This document shows positions 13,768 to 24,305 of a stretch of 64,000 nucleotides of DNA, piece by piece. Made by a program: the position numbers and the translations under genes. The stretch is from Lingula anatina (Eukaryota > Brachiopoda > Lingulata > Lingulida > Lingulidae). Each line of letters begins with the position of its first letter. The first letter of the stretch is position 1. Below the pieces are notes generated by a model, which worked only from the letters and a program-made list of their open reading frames with translations, did no database searches and was not told the DNA's origin. The stretch is taken from assembly GCF_001039355.2 (NCBI RefSeq), contig NW_019773548.1, positions 582,618-646,617 on the forward strand. Reading direction: 5' to 3'.

Positions 13768-14065
13768 TAGGAGCATTCACATTGAGAAGAGCCGAGGTCT
13801 AGTAAGGCCGCGACCAAAATATGGCGGACCTACATGAAAGGAAGACCGCTTAATCCATTAATGGTCTCTCCGCCTCTCACACGGCTCCCCGCTCGTTGTC
13901 CCTGCAGGGGCACAGTAATTAAATCTCGGCTCAATTAAACCGGTCGAGGGACGACGCGTGGGGAGCTGTGTGAGAAGCGGTGAGACCATTACAGGATAAT
14001 GTAGGTCCGCTATATTTAGATCGCGGCCTTATTAGACCTCGGCTCTTCTCGGTGTGGATGCTCCC
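13768..14065. repeat. Long imperfect inverted repeat (foldback element)
   Basis: The left arm (13768-13905) and right arm (13943-14065) are reverse complements over most of their length around a spacer of about 40 bases. Matching blocks include GAGAAGAGCCGAGGTCTA with TAGACCTCGGCTCTTCTC at the outer ends and GTCCCT with AGGGAC at the loop. The left arm has about 17 extra bases near 13832. The arms diverge by substitutions, so it is not a recent duplication. It fits a foldback/MITE or a transcribed hairpin; no coding content. Confidence 0.7.
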
Positions 14066-14188
14066 TATCATTACCCGACACAAAGAAATGGTCTTATCTC
14101 GCAGGTAACTGTCATTCCCTATCTGCACATGTAAATAACACAGGAAGTTGGGACGATACTATCATATCGCTTGAAATGTCTCCTTAAA

Positions 14189-14295
14189 TACCCTCTACCA
14201 GGGTGGCAGATATTGTAGGCCGATTTAAAAAAAGCTAGAGAATCGAATATCTGAATATCTTGTGAAAAATCAGTCTGTCGTCCTGGTAGAGGGTA
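14189..14295. mobile_element. 107 bp MITE with perfect 14 bp inverted repeats
   Basis: TACCCTCTACCAGG (14189-14202) is exactly mirrored by CCTGGTAGAGGGTA (14282-14295). The interior is non-coding. The outermost TA pair could be the target duplication, as in Tc1/mariner-type insertions; the superfamily is otherwise undetermined. Confidence 0.6.
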
Positions 14296-15044
14296 CCCTT
14301 CAAGTGCCCCTGTTTATACTAGGTTAGAAGATAAAGAAGATACGAAAGTGGTAATTGGCCTTTGAATCATGATACCTTCGGGTAAACATTCGGTTTTTTC
14401 AATTTCCCATATTGTCAAGTTAAGCTATATTTTGGTTCCTAGGTTTATAATACTGTACACCGGAACACATCATCCCCACAATGCTCCGGGACGTTCTTTT
14501 CTAATTTTATTATAATGATAACGATTACTTTTTGAATGATGGATTCGAAAATTTTGTCTTTCTTTTGAATCTCTGTCATGTCAATTAGCAACAAGAAAGA
14601 GATAATACAGGTTAATAAATCATATGACATACGAAATCAGAATAACAGGTTGAAATCATTTGAAGCTGAAACATGTAACACTCTTGAAATTTGAGCCGAT
14701 TTTGATATATTATTTTTTCTATTAGATCTAAAATGATTGTTTTTGAAATTATAAAGTATCATTTAGTCGAGGCAAAATAATATAATAAGTTTCACATCTA
14801 TCTTTACAACATTTGTGACACTTTATTCAATATTAGCCCCTGTTTTTGAAATGACCGTAATAATTACCTTCCGTATAATGTTCTTATCTTGACTCTACAT
14901 ATTTCCATTACTTCATGAGCATCTATGATTACACATGTACAATATATTGAAGAATCGGTGAATAACATTTATAAAACTTTTGCTTTATTTCTACCCCTAA
15001 TTCACACGCATGCGTGCTTTGTTTCCAGGTGCAGCCTGCGGGAG

Positions 15045-17138
15045 ATGGCGGTGGTTTGCCTGGTGGTGTTTGTTAGTGCCTCACTTTACCTTGCCATTTA
15101 CTCGGAAAAAAGCTCGCCATTCAAGGTACACGTGGTGCCGTTAATCAAACAGCCAGGCGATGTCGTAAAATGGAGTAACAATTCCTTCAAGGAATTGCCG
15201 AAGGTCTTCACTTGTGAAACATGGATTGTTGCGGATACCGGGAAATATCCCTCCGCTCAACGAATAAAAAATGTCCTTGATAAACTACAGGTTCAATGGT
15301 GTGCTATTTTTGTGTCAGAAACTTTCACGCGGTCTTATACACTAAAATTCCCACAGGGGAATCAGTACCGCTTGCATATATTTGTACCAAGCAAACAAAA
15401 CGGTACAATATACGAAACAGATGCGTCGAAATACGCCACTATTCTCAAGTACCACGTGAGTAGAAAAACAATTGGCTATTTAGTAGCTATAGCCAAAGGT
15501 GCGAGGATGATTTATGACGACGATGAAGAAATTGGACACGAATGGCTGGCCTCTAGCCCGCCTCTCGATAACAAAGGTGCTGATATCCCTTTTGTTATAC
15601 CAGCAGGTAAAGTGAATTTTTGGAACCCCTTTTCATATTTTTACTTCAAAAAAGACGTTTGGCCAAGAGGTTTTCCAGAAGAGGTGTCGAGACGCCCTGC
15701 CTGCAATGCTCCTCCGGTGCCATACGCATTGCGGAATTCAAGCGTATTACTTGTTCACTATCTCATAGATGGGTATGCCGATGTGCCGGAAGGAATTCTC
15801 AAGTCGCCATTGAAGTTCAACAAATCTGGTGGGGGCCCCGTGGAAATACAAGAAGGAACATTTGTGCCATATAGCCAGCATTCAACGCTACATATGTATG
15901 ATGTATTTTGGGGGCTTTTGATACCCACCACATGTGAGGAGTCGATATGTGATATTATTCGTGGTTATATAACTCAAAGACTTCTGTGGGATATCAACGG
16001 TAGCATGTCGGTCTCACCGCCCTGGACTAAGAGAACGACTCCATCCCGTCGAACATCGGGACAAAACTCTCAGTCTAAGGACACAACGCTGATCAAACTG
16101 ACCAATCTTTTACTGGCGTGGTCCAGCAACTCAACGTCAATAGATAAGAGGCTAAAAGAACTGTATCTGTATTTATTTGATAAAGGGATCATTTTGAAAG
16201 AAGATCTGGCAATATTAGACACTTGGATACAGTTGCTGAAGACAGCTGGGTATGTCTTCCCGCGAGCCCACGTACCAAGCTGGGCCGAAAGACGGGCGAT
16301 GCCCAAACCTTGGGACGGCGTTAGGTTGTGTGTTCATTTCAATCACATACCCGGCGAGCAACCATTTACAACACTGTATCAAATGTACAGCAGACATTTT
16401 AAGGAGATAACATTCACGGGAGAAGGCGCTACTCAGCCGTTTATGGATACAAGCGTTCCTTTCCTGCCGTGCACGGACAAGGAACAAGAAGGTGGCAAGT
16501 TTCTGCACCGCTGTCTTCTAAAACATCTCACCTATGAAGGGTTTGGAAACAAAAATACGTCTTTCCTTTTCGTCAGTGATGATACCTTCTTTAATCTTTC
16601 ATCTTTTTTGTCCTATCGCCGAGACGCCATGTGGATATTGGGTCCCATAGAAACATACGACATAAATATCACGTGGCCAGACGGGTGGATGTGGTGGCCG
16701 CAAACGTACGGTGGCGCCGCGTTGCGGAAGATCATCGATATTATGCCTGGAGCGTGGAGGGAAGGCTTGGCTCACGTGAAAAATTGGACCAAATCAGGAA
16801 AGCGACTGATATCTAAGTATAACGCAGACACTGTATTCATTCCAAATAACCGATACCGGGCACGATTTATTGAGGTTTTGAAGTGGATGACGGGGCCTGA
16901 CATTCCGCGTTTATTTGCTGAAATTGCCTTGCCATTATTAGTTGACCTAACTACGGAGAAGGCAGACCGATCTGACGTCATTCCGATGAAGAACAGTTAT
17001 CCATGGTCGGATCTCGGTGCAGCGCTTCAGCGGCGGTCGTGCAATTTACTACATCCTTTAAAATTGTCCAAAGATAGTGATAGGATTACGTGGCTCTCCA
17101 TGTTTAAAAGCGTTGAGAAGCTTTTACAGACACCCTAA
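15045..17138 (+). CDS. STELLO-like (DUF288) type II membrane glycosyltransferase
   Basis: Single-exon coding frame of 697 aa. A short cytoplasmic N-terminus leads into a signal-anchor (residues 3-19), then a long lumenal part. Family features: IGYLVAIAKGARMIYDDDEE at 143-162, equivalent to the conserved block ending in an acidic cluster; NPFSYF and WPRGFP at 195-212; TFVPYSQHSTL at 273-283; FWGLLIP at 289-295; and DIIRGYITQRLLW at 304-316. A second glycosyltransferase-like part includes FLFVSDDTFFN (508-518). In plants STELLO proteins are Golgi glycosyltransferases linked to cellulose synthase assembly; animal members are largely uncharacterised, so the substrate is unknown. The frame stays open upstream to 14925, but I chose ATG 15045 because it starts the signal-anchor and follows an acceptor-like TTTCCAG ending at 15028, implying an intron in the 5' UTR. 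Several NxS/T sites suit a lumenal location. Confidence 0.88.
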   Translation: MAVVCLVVFVSASLYLAIYSEKSSPFKVHVVPLIKQPGDVVKWSNNSFKELPKVFTCETWIVADTGKYPSAQRIKNVLDKLQVQWCAIFVSETFTRSYTLKFPQGNQYRLHIFVPSKQNGTIYETDASKYATILKYHVSRKTIGYLVAIAKGARMIYDDDEEIGHEWLASSPPLDNKGADIPFVIPAGKVNFWNPFSYFYFKKDVWPRGFPEEVSRRPACNAPPVPYALRNSSVLLVHYLIDGYADVPEGILKSPLKFNKSGGGPVEIQEGTFVPYSQHSTLHMYDVFWGLLIPTTCEESICDIIRGYITQRLLWDINGSMSVSPPWTKRTTPSRRTSGQNSQSKDTTLIKLTNLLLAWSSNSTSIDKRLKELYLYLFDKGIILKEDLAILDTWIQLLKTAGYVFPRAHVPSWAERRAMPKPWDGVRLCVHFNHIPGEQPFTTLYQMYSRHFKEITFTGEGATQPFMDTSVPFLPCTDKEQEGGKFLHRCLLKHLTYEGFGNKNTSFLFVSDDTFFNLSSFLSYRRDAMWILGPIETYDINITWPDGWMWWPQTYGGAALRKIIDIMPGAWREGLAHVKNWTKSGKRLISKYNADTVFIPNNRYRARFIEVLKWMTGPDIPRLFAEIALPLLVDLTTEKADRSDVIPMKNSYPWSDLGAALQRRSCNLLHPLKLSKDSDRITWLSMFKSVEKLLQTP

Positions 17139-17170
17139 AGCTGCAAAAGAATTAGTTTTCAATATGTTTA

Positions 17171-17176
17171 AATAAA
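17171..17176 (+). terminator. Possible polyadenylation signal of the STELLO-like gene
   Basis: AATAAA 33 bases after the stop codon, giving a very short 3' UTR. Later signals could also be used. Confidence 0.45.
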
Positions 17177-17617
17177 TTTGGCGTTATCAAATATAACTTA
17201 TGTGTTCACTGCCGTTAAATTTTGACTGCTACCTGCTTTGAACCAACTGTAAACATCACATTACTTTCTCTGCGGATTAACTTTTAAGTCAATTAAAATT
17301 GGCACAGTTGACCACGAGTGTATGGGCTACAATCAAGTGCCTATATTTTGGTTTAAGTGTTTTTGTTATGGAATTATGAGCCCCTTATTATAGATTTTCA
17401 TTAAACGTGTTATTTTGCTTTATCAACGATAAAATCAGAACTAAGACTTTTAAGAAAAATCGGTAACAGAGTTTTAGAGTATAAATGGTGTCATTAAATC
17501 GGCATTGAAAAACGGTGATCATGGGTGCTTAGGTAAAAGAGAACTTTTAAGAAACCGATTTTTCATTTTTTTCCCCAAAATCGGGCCCAGTAGTGGTTCA
17601 AATACTAACAGTAGACA

Positions 17618-17740
17618 TAAACACTATGCTGGTGCGCATGCGCAGACGATTAGCACCTGAGGTCATCTGAATATAAATTTTAACCTGCAAGTTCATGGTG
17701 TCATCACACGTAAGTAGCATGCGCTAGCACCATAGTGTTA
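17618..17740. mobile_element. About 120 bp inverted-repeat element (MITE-like)
   Basis: The left end ATAAACACTATGCTGGTGCG (from 17618) and the reverse complement of the right end (17717-17740) match over about 24 bases with small differences; both run into GCATGC. Non-coding interior. Family not recognised. Confidence 0.5.
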
Positions 17741-18147
17741 AATTTGATATTTGGATCTCAACTTTTGACCTTTTATAGTACGCATTCATTACTTGATATT
17801 TATATTCACCCGCTACTGATACTTTCGACAGGGGAAAGACCTCCATATGAAAAATTTTACAGATGTCTTTTCGTCTCGTCTAAATATTTGTTTTATTTTT
17901 TCAAAAAGCCACAGTATTATTGTCCCGGGGATGTTTATGTTTATTGTTATTATTGTTCTTCTTGTTGTTGTTTTTGTTGCTAGTTTTAGTAGTATAGTGG
18001 TAGTTAGATTAGTGAATGTATAATAATGGTATTGGTAGTATTTTCAACAATTTTTAACAATAAATTGTCTATATTTTTTTTTATAAATTTCGATATTTCT
18101 TTAAGACTTCGTATAAATTAGGAATTAATTCAAATTTTTCTCTTCTC

Positions 18148-18186
18148 AGTAGTAGTAGTAGTAGTAGCAGTAGTAGTAGTAGTAGC

Positions 18187-18224
<38 letters not shown>
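18148..18224 (+). repeat. (AGT)n trinucleotide repeat with AGC interruptions
   Basis: About 25 AGT units with two AGC interruptions, non-coding. Confidence 0.95.
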
Positions 18225-19288
18225 AATCAGCGGTAAAAATTCTATAGATCTGAAAAGAAATTAATAGGAATTCACAGTAACAATAGGGATTAATTCCGAC
18301 TCTCTTCTTCTAGGTTTTAAACTTTCTTTGATGCAGGGATTCGTGTGCAAGGTGTATTTAACACCCCATTTCCAGAGAACATGAATTTGCCTTTTTTATT
18401 TTGAGTCCGATAGATTAATTGATTGAAATGGGATCAGGAACCGATTTCCCATCATGCTGTAGTGAACATTTTATAGCTTCTCTGTGAGGGAGATAAACTT
18501 GTGAGGGATTGAATCTTAAACAGGTTCGTTTCGTCACAAAGACCTACATTTTGGAAACAAATTTCCCCGATTCTTTCCTCAAAACATTAACATAAACTCA
18601 GTAAATTTAAGTAATAATCAAAGTACAAGTTCCAATTAAGCGATTCGATTTTTAACATCCAGTAAAAAAGAGATAAAATTTAGGGGCGAGAGGAACACTA
18701 TGAAAACATTTAGTTCGCACTCTGATTTATTTATCCCCACAAAACAAATTACAACTAAATTCATTTTATAACCCATTTATTCCCGCTTTTTACCCAGAGA
18801 GTCCAAGTAATTTGAATTGACACTATAAGCATAAAAAACAACAAAAGTGAAATAGAGGGTAATCGTTACTTAATTAAGCAGAAAAAAATGACTTCTAAAC
18901 ATCAATATCAGATGTTCCTTGGAGAAGGCAGTATGTTCCATCAACAACGTTACTTTGACCTTATTTTGACTACATTTGATTTCCAACGATAACAGTTTCA
19001 TTTGTATTAATAGTGCTTTAGTAACATTGTGATTTTGGCATTCCTATTTCAATACCTGAAAGTTTTCTTTCTTCGAGTTTCTTTTACAAACAATTATGCA
19101 TAAGGGATAAAAGTGGTATTGACAAGTTTCCAAATTGCGATATTTCATAAGAACATCAAGCACTTTAAAGAGACGTCATCAGATATATCATCAAGAAATA
19201 CACATTTTAGTAATGCAAGTATTTAGCACCAACACATGGTATATATTCTTCACCAGTTAACATTAATTTCACCTCCCATGAATTGTAT

Positions 19289-19396
19289 TCAAAAATCGTA
19301 GTCCTCAACGTTCTCGATTGTCGGTATGTAAATTGGCCGTTTACCGATATGGGTATTATAAGGTATGGTTCCTGTTGGTTTATGAACCTTGCTTAT
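19289..19396 (-). CDS. Probable terminal coding exon, gene unidentified
   Basis: On the minus strand a strong polypyrimidine tract and TTTCAG acceptor (19397-19398) are followed by 35 codons and a TGA. The peptide starts ISKVHKPTGT and ends NVEDYDF, with balanced composition. It enters in phase 0. The next upstream minus-strand gene (GGWCASS-type protein, 20895-21978) leaves its last visible exon in phase 1, so at least one intervening exon would be needed if both belong to one transcript. I do not recognise the sequence. Confidence 0.4.
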   Translation of the reverse strand: MSKVHKPTGTIPYNTHIGKRPIYIPTIENVEDYDF

Positions 19397-20894
19397 CTGA
19401 AATAAAAAAGAGAAATCGATCTTGTGAGTGTGTAACATATGATAAAACTTGATAAATTGCAACAACATGTACACACACATCTAAATGTTGGTATGGGAAA
19501 AGAAAAAAAACATAATATGCAAATAAAATAATATAAAACAATAATTAATGTATCTTAGGTAGCTGAAGGACAGTTCATAAGTAATTTCTGTAGCATATTG
19601 ACTAACCTGTAAACAAATGAGGTCAGATGTCGCCTGCGGTCAAATTTGAGCTATTTCCGGAAAAATATACCAATCAATTTATGAAACTGAAAGTGCTACC
19701 ACACACACACACACACATACACACACACACAAAAAAAATCTACCTAAATGAGCTGCTTTCACATGATTCTTTGGCCACACAACGCGTTCGCCCTTGCAAC
19801 CCTTGATGACTTTCAAAAAGTGATTGGAAATCATGCTTTAGCTAGTAGATGATATGCTGATGTATTTCATAATTGCCGCAGGGTAATTATAGAAATGTCC
19901 CCAAATAGAACCTCTTGGTATACGCTGTGAGCCATGTCTTGAGAATTATTCTGAATATAATTAGCTCTTGTTAATATAACGCATATTATTTTTACTCTCC
20001 ATTCCGCCAATTTACCCCTCATTTCAGCATTTGCAAACAAACCTCTGTCCTAAAAGTCTAAACATCCTCTGTAGCTACCTGTTGTCTGCCACATTGTGCT
20101 TGGAGAAATTGCAATTAAGAGTTATTAGAGGAGATTTATTAGAGGATTTCACATTATTTTGCGTAATTTATTTAAATTATTAGCTGTTATGTCATGCGTA
20201 TTTCGAGCTGAATGAATATAATTTTACCTGAGTATTTCTTTTTGTTGCTTGTGGGATGCGCTACAAACACAGTAGGCAGAATAAAAGTTCACTATTTGGT
20301 GTAAATATACATGCAGATTTTACAGATTATTAAAAGATGTCCTTTAAAGGTACATATGAAGCGAGAATCGGTGGAGCGTGGATTTCCAGTAACATATATA
20401 AACCACTTCTACTAGTTTCTTATACGACTCAAATAAATTTCATATGCGAAGGGATAAATTAAATAAATCACTGTTTTAGTCATAAAAGAGCTTAAGACTG
20501 CTTCTTTCTTTAAATTTTTGGTCAGAAATTTAACCTACTTTCGTGACCTACTTTCCTGACCTATTGATATACAGCATAGAATGCTACCAGAAAAATCCAT
20601 TCAATTATCATTTTTGGGGTAAAATTAAACAATGCCTTTTGGTAATTCTCTTAGTTATACTACTTGAAACTGTATGCTGGCATTTGATTGGATTTTGTGG
20701 CAAAATATTGACTTCACAATATGCATCTTGAACATGTATTCTATTTCCAAACGTGTTTAATGGGGGTTTTCTATTTTCAATTTCATAATAAAAAGGACAT
20801 GTGGTTTCTTTAAGTCGGTACGAACTGTTGGTTTTCAGCACCAATATCTACCCAAAAGATTTTTTCTCTATGCTTAATGTGCCGAAACACCTAC

Positions 20895-21978
20895 CGTCCG
20901 ATATCTTGTAAACTTGATTAGCCCATGGTCCACCTTCTCCATCTGACTGACATCTGATAGAAGCCCCATATTTCTTATATGTCTGCCCAGCGTCACTGGA
21001 AGAGGCACACCATCCACCGTGCTGTATGGCGAAATACTGGTACCCGCGTTTCTTTGCAGCTTGGTAGCATTTCTCGATTGGGTTTTCTCTTTTCCAGTAA
21101 GGCCCGTCAAGGATGGGATCTTTACCTTCTAAAGTAGGAACTGCCCGGCTTGGCCTGTCAGCCCAGCAACCCAAATTTACAAAATCTGTGGAGATACAAC
21201 GTACAAGCAAAACTCAGAATACGTCGATATGAGTTGACCACGTCCGTCAAATAATCGAAGCGGATATATATATATATATATGAGTGAAATCGCACATGCG
21301 CATTTCATCACGAAAAGGCATAAAGACAATTTGGTCATCAGTTATGGTAAAAAACATGGAAGTTAAACGCAAACACGTAGAATGTCACGCAATCGATTGC
21401 ACATTAGAAAAATGCGACAGATAAGAAGTATAATTACTGTTTGCAATTTCAAAAATTATACAAATATCAACTTGGATACTATTACTCTTTTCATTAATGC
21501 ACACTGTTGGCTTCAATTGACAATATCCATCCAAAAGATTTCTCTAAATATTCTATGAGAAAAGCGCCGAAACACCTACCGTCTGGTATTTGGTAAACTT
21601 GATTAGCCCATGGTCCACCTTCTCCATCTGACTGACATCTGGTAGAAGCTCCGTATTTCTTATATGTCTGCCCAGCGTCACAGGAAGAGGCACACCATCC
21701 ACCGTGCTGTATGGCAAAATACTGGTACCCGCGTCTCTTTGCAGCTTGGTAGCATTTCTCGATTGGGTTTTCTCTTTTCCAGTAAAGCNTGAACAACATA
21801 TATATATCAATTAACACAGTAGGTGTATTTCTTTATTTTAACATACCGTTTAATTATTTGGCGTTTCAAGAATAACTTATAATTTATGAAAAACTGGTAA
21901 CTTACTTTTAGCAACCACGTGCACTCTGTTGACTACCATGGCGATAGTCAAAATAAGAACAATGGAGTAAATCTTCAT
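20895..21978 (-). CDS. Small secreted Cys-rich protein with GGWCASS-type domain(s)
   Basis: Minus-strand gene. Exon 1 (21978-21906) encodes a classic signal peptide beginning MKIYSIVLILTIAMVV, then leaves in phase 1 at GTAAGT. A complete domain exon (21185-20895, phase 1 in and out) encodes 96 residues: LGCW near its start, SRAVPTLEGKDPILDG, ENPIEKCY, GGWCASS, IRCQSDG and GGPWANQVY. The four cysteines and these motifs mark a domain I know from secreted or extracellular proteins of molluscs and other marine invertebrates; it resembles WSC/lectin-like modules, but its biochemical role is uncertain. A second, gap-truncated copy of the domain exon (21580-21788) lies between signal exon and complete exon in matching phase, so the protein may have two domains. 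The 3' end after 20895 is not identified. The acceptor of the 5' UTR part lies at about 22026. Confidence 0.7.
21580..21788 (-). CDS. Second GGWCASS-domain exon, truncated by assembly gap
   Basis: Closely related to the exon at 20895-21185 but starting mid-domain at the N (21789): the first third, with LGCW and PTLEGKDPILDG, is missing. Replacement differences include SSSDAG to SSCDAG (an extra cysteine), IRC to TRC and YKISD to YQIPD; the flanking intron is also related. The exon ends in phase 1 at GTAGG like its partner. It is either a true tandem domain exon or an allelic fragment placed in series by the assembler. Confidence 0.65.
21789..21789. other. Assembly gap (single N) truncating a coding exon
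   Basis: The N interrupts the domain exon ending at 21788; the sequence beyond (21790 on) reads as intron, so at least about 80 coding bases and an acceptor are missing. Confidence 0.85.
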
Positions 21979-22025
21979 GGCGTAGAGTAAACAGGCAAGG
22001 GAGCAAGATGTGGTCCAATGTCTTT

Positions 22026-23833
22026 CTAAAATTAAAAAAAAATAATGTCGGAGCAGACAATTTATAATATATACATCAAGGATAGAGCACAGAAGCTGAA
22101 CACGACAATATTATTCATCGACCACCTCATGGTAAAGTGCATTAATTGCACATGGGCAAAAACTTAGACCATTATGTGTTCAAACCACTTTTTTTATGGA
22201 ATTTCTATATCCAGAGGCAGGAATGTTAACCTTTCACGTAAGTACTAAGCGGGAGACGCAAGGTAAGGCAGTGTATATAGTGATAATTGGGATTGAGGAT
22301 TTGAGCAAACTGTTATTTGGAAAACCTACGTGCAAATAACAAATTTTAGGTCCAATGTCTCGTTTAGTCATTGTTTATTAATCGAATCTTAAAATGGTCA
22401 TTGTTGTCTATTTTTTTAAATATATAACTTAGTGTCCATTTGTATATCGATTTACTTATTTCTTCCATTTGGGGGTCTATTACCACATTCTGGATGCCGG
22501 TAAAAGGGGGGGGGGCGGTAGGAACGTGAATAATATAACCGCCCAAGATATATGCATAGCAATAAAAATCTTTTGTCAACAACTTTTTATTCCATAAAAC
22601 GGTAAATAGATTTTTTTCTCAGAAAAAGTTTTAGACCTATATCAAAATAACTAGAACCGCCTACCCAAAACTATTGCATTTATTGCGTTGAATCTGCCCT
22701 TTGTCTGAAGGAATGTGCCTGTGATGTCATAATATCAGCTCCATTTTCAACCTAGAGTTCTTTAGTCATGGTAGGTGGATCGTTGAAGAAAAAAGAAACA
22801 CCTGAAACTCTGGAATTGACTGCTGTCACCGTCTGTGCCCACTCAAAATGTCACAATGGCCTGGACCACTACAAGTTTCGTTAATTGTCTACGACGAAAC
22901 CTGCTGAATTTGTCCTTAGATACAGTAAAGATAACTTTTTCTATTTCTTTGATTGGTCGTAAAACAAACTGCGAATTCCCCTTTTGTTTTTAGTGAGAAC
23001 GTGTCGTATTTATGCGACCGCTCGATTATATTATGGATGAAATTACTATAAATTGTACTAACGAGTGGTTTTCTAATCCAAGTGTAACACACTCTTTCTG
23101 TTTTTTTAACAAATTCTGTGACCTCCGACAACTTCAGAGCTTTCGACAAACTAAAAGCTGGGGTTTTCATGCAGAGATGCGTCTCAGATTCATTACATTA
23201 TATTAATAAACCGATCAAGGTGACAAAACATCGTGTTGCTAACCTCGTGGCACATTTACCTGACAGATATTGAGATAACCGAAGATCGGTTGCGAGAGTT
23301 ATGCATATCGATGCTAAGAAGATGCTTCTGCAGAACAAGTACAATGTTCTTGCACGTGCGCAGTTTGAAGTGATTTTACATTTTCAAAAGAGCCAGGATC
23401 GTGTTGGAGAAAAGTGCACATAACTAACATGCAACCCGGGTACAGAGCCTACTGGTTTATACCTGTAGTTTCCAAAATCATTTCTGAAAAACAACAACCG
23501 CACATTTGGAAATAAAATGACAATAGTTTCTGGTTGCCAAAATCGTATGTGAAAAACGACACTCTTTCGTAGAAAAAATAACAATAACAATAATATCTGG
23601 TTGCCAGGGTCTTTTTTGAAGAACAAAACTAAAAAAAACCAGACCCTGAACAATAAACTCAGTGCCCTAACTGCCCATGTGAAAATAGTTTCTTTGGATC
23701 TTAATTTCAATAGGTCTGGTTCAGAGTAAACAGAGGAAACAGTCAACAGGTAAATCAAGTTTCTGGATCTATCATAAATGAAAACTTTCTGACTAACTGC
23801 CCATGAAAAAAGTAGATAAACAGCAGCACTTAC
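22026..23833. other. Putative first intron of the GGWCASS gene
   Basis: On the minus strand this lies between the putative 5' UTR exon and the signal-peptide exon. It contains a degenerate three-unit tandem repeat with roughly 63 bp units (about 23462-23640; each unit includes a CTGGTTGCCAAAATC-like core) and, near 23020-23060, a stretch resembling the repeat array at 25-27 kb (CTCGATTATATTATGGAT is shared). No coding exon recognised. Confidence 0.4.
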
Positions 23834-23939
23834 TGAATGTGGCTATTGGCGGCAATTTGGTCCTCCCAAAAACTGCTATGCTTGTAACCTTTCTGTCAAG
23901 AACAACTGTAAAGTTGCTTTGAGTGTGATGTCTTTTATA
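23834..23939 (-). promoter_or_regulatory. TATA promoter and 5' UTR exon, probably of the GGWCASS gene
   Basis: On the minus strand TATAAAAG (23939-23932) is followed about 30 bases later by a TTACAGTT initiator-like site (about 23909), then about 70 bases ending in the donor TTCA|GTAAGTG (exon end 23834). This order of TATA, start and donor makes a plausible first exon. The nearest minus-strand acceptor in front of a start codon is at 22026, just before the signal-peptide ATG. A TATA promoter suits an inducible secreted product. The link between the parts is inference. Confidence 0.4.
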
Positions 23940-24305
23940 GGCGTAAGTTGGTGTTAATGATCAACTTACGTGTGCATGCTTTTTGTGAAATATAATTCGG
24001 TTGATGCGAGAAAATCAATATTTTATAACGAACAGGTTGAAGTACATACACCTTTTGTTTTCCTTTCATTAAAAAATAATATTAACAGCAGTGATTTAGA
24101 GCCTTAGAATTCTAGATCTTCAGATGTATTTGCCGTCACAGTCCGGCACTTGTTAACGGTATACTAACAAATATGTTGAATATTTTAAAAATAAAATGCA
24201 CTTAATAAAATAGACACAGAAGGCTTGATTTATCGCAGCATATCAACAAGAAACAGTTATGTAATGAAGTAGCAAAACGGCACTGATAATTCATTATATA
24301 TATTT

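Larger units (their letters stand above)
17177..19288. other. Gene-free stretch with short TIR element and (AGT)n tract
   Basis: No exon recognised. It holds the inverted-repeat element at 17618-17740 and the trinucleotide tract at about 18148-18224; the rest is AT-rich and featureless. Confidence 0.6.

Noticed and set aside
14925-15044. Forty extra N-terminal codons of the STELLO-like frame
   Set aside because: An acceptor-like site lies at 15028, and the signal-anchor begins right after ATG 15045, as expected for a type II Golgi protein.
19741-19845. Possible minus-strand exon upstream of the 19289-19396 exon
   Set aside because: Two overlapping frames look equally coding-like, and neither phase fits the phase-0 acceptor at 19396.
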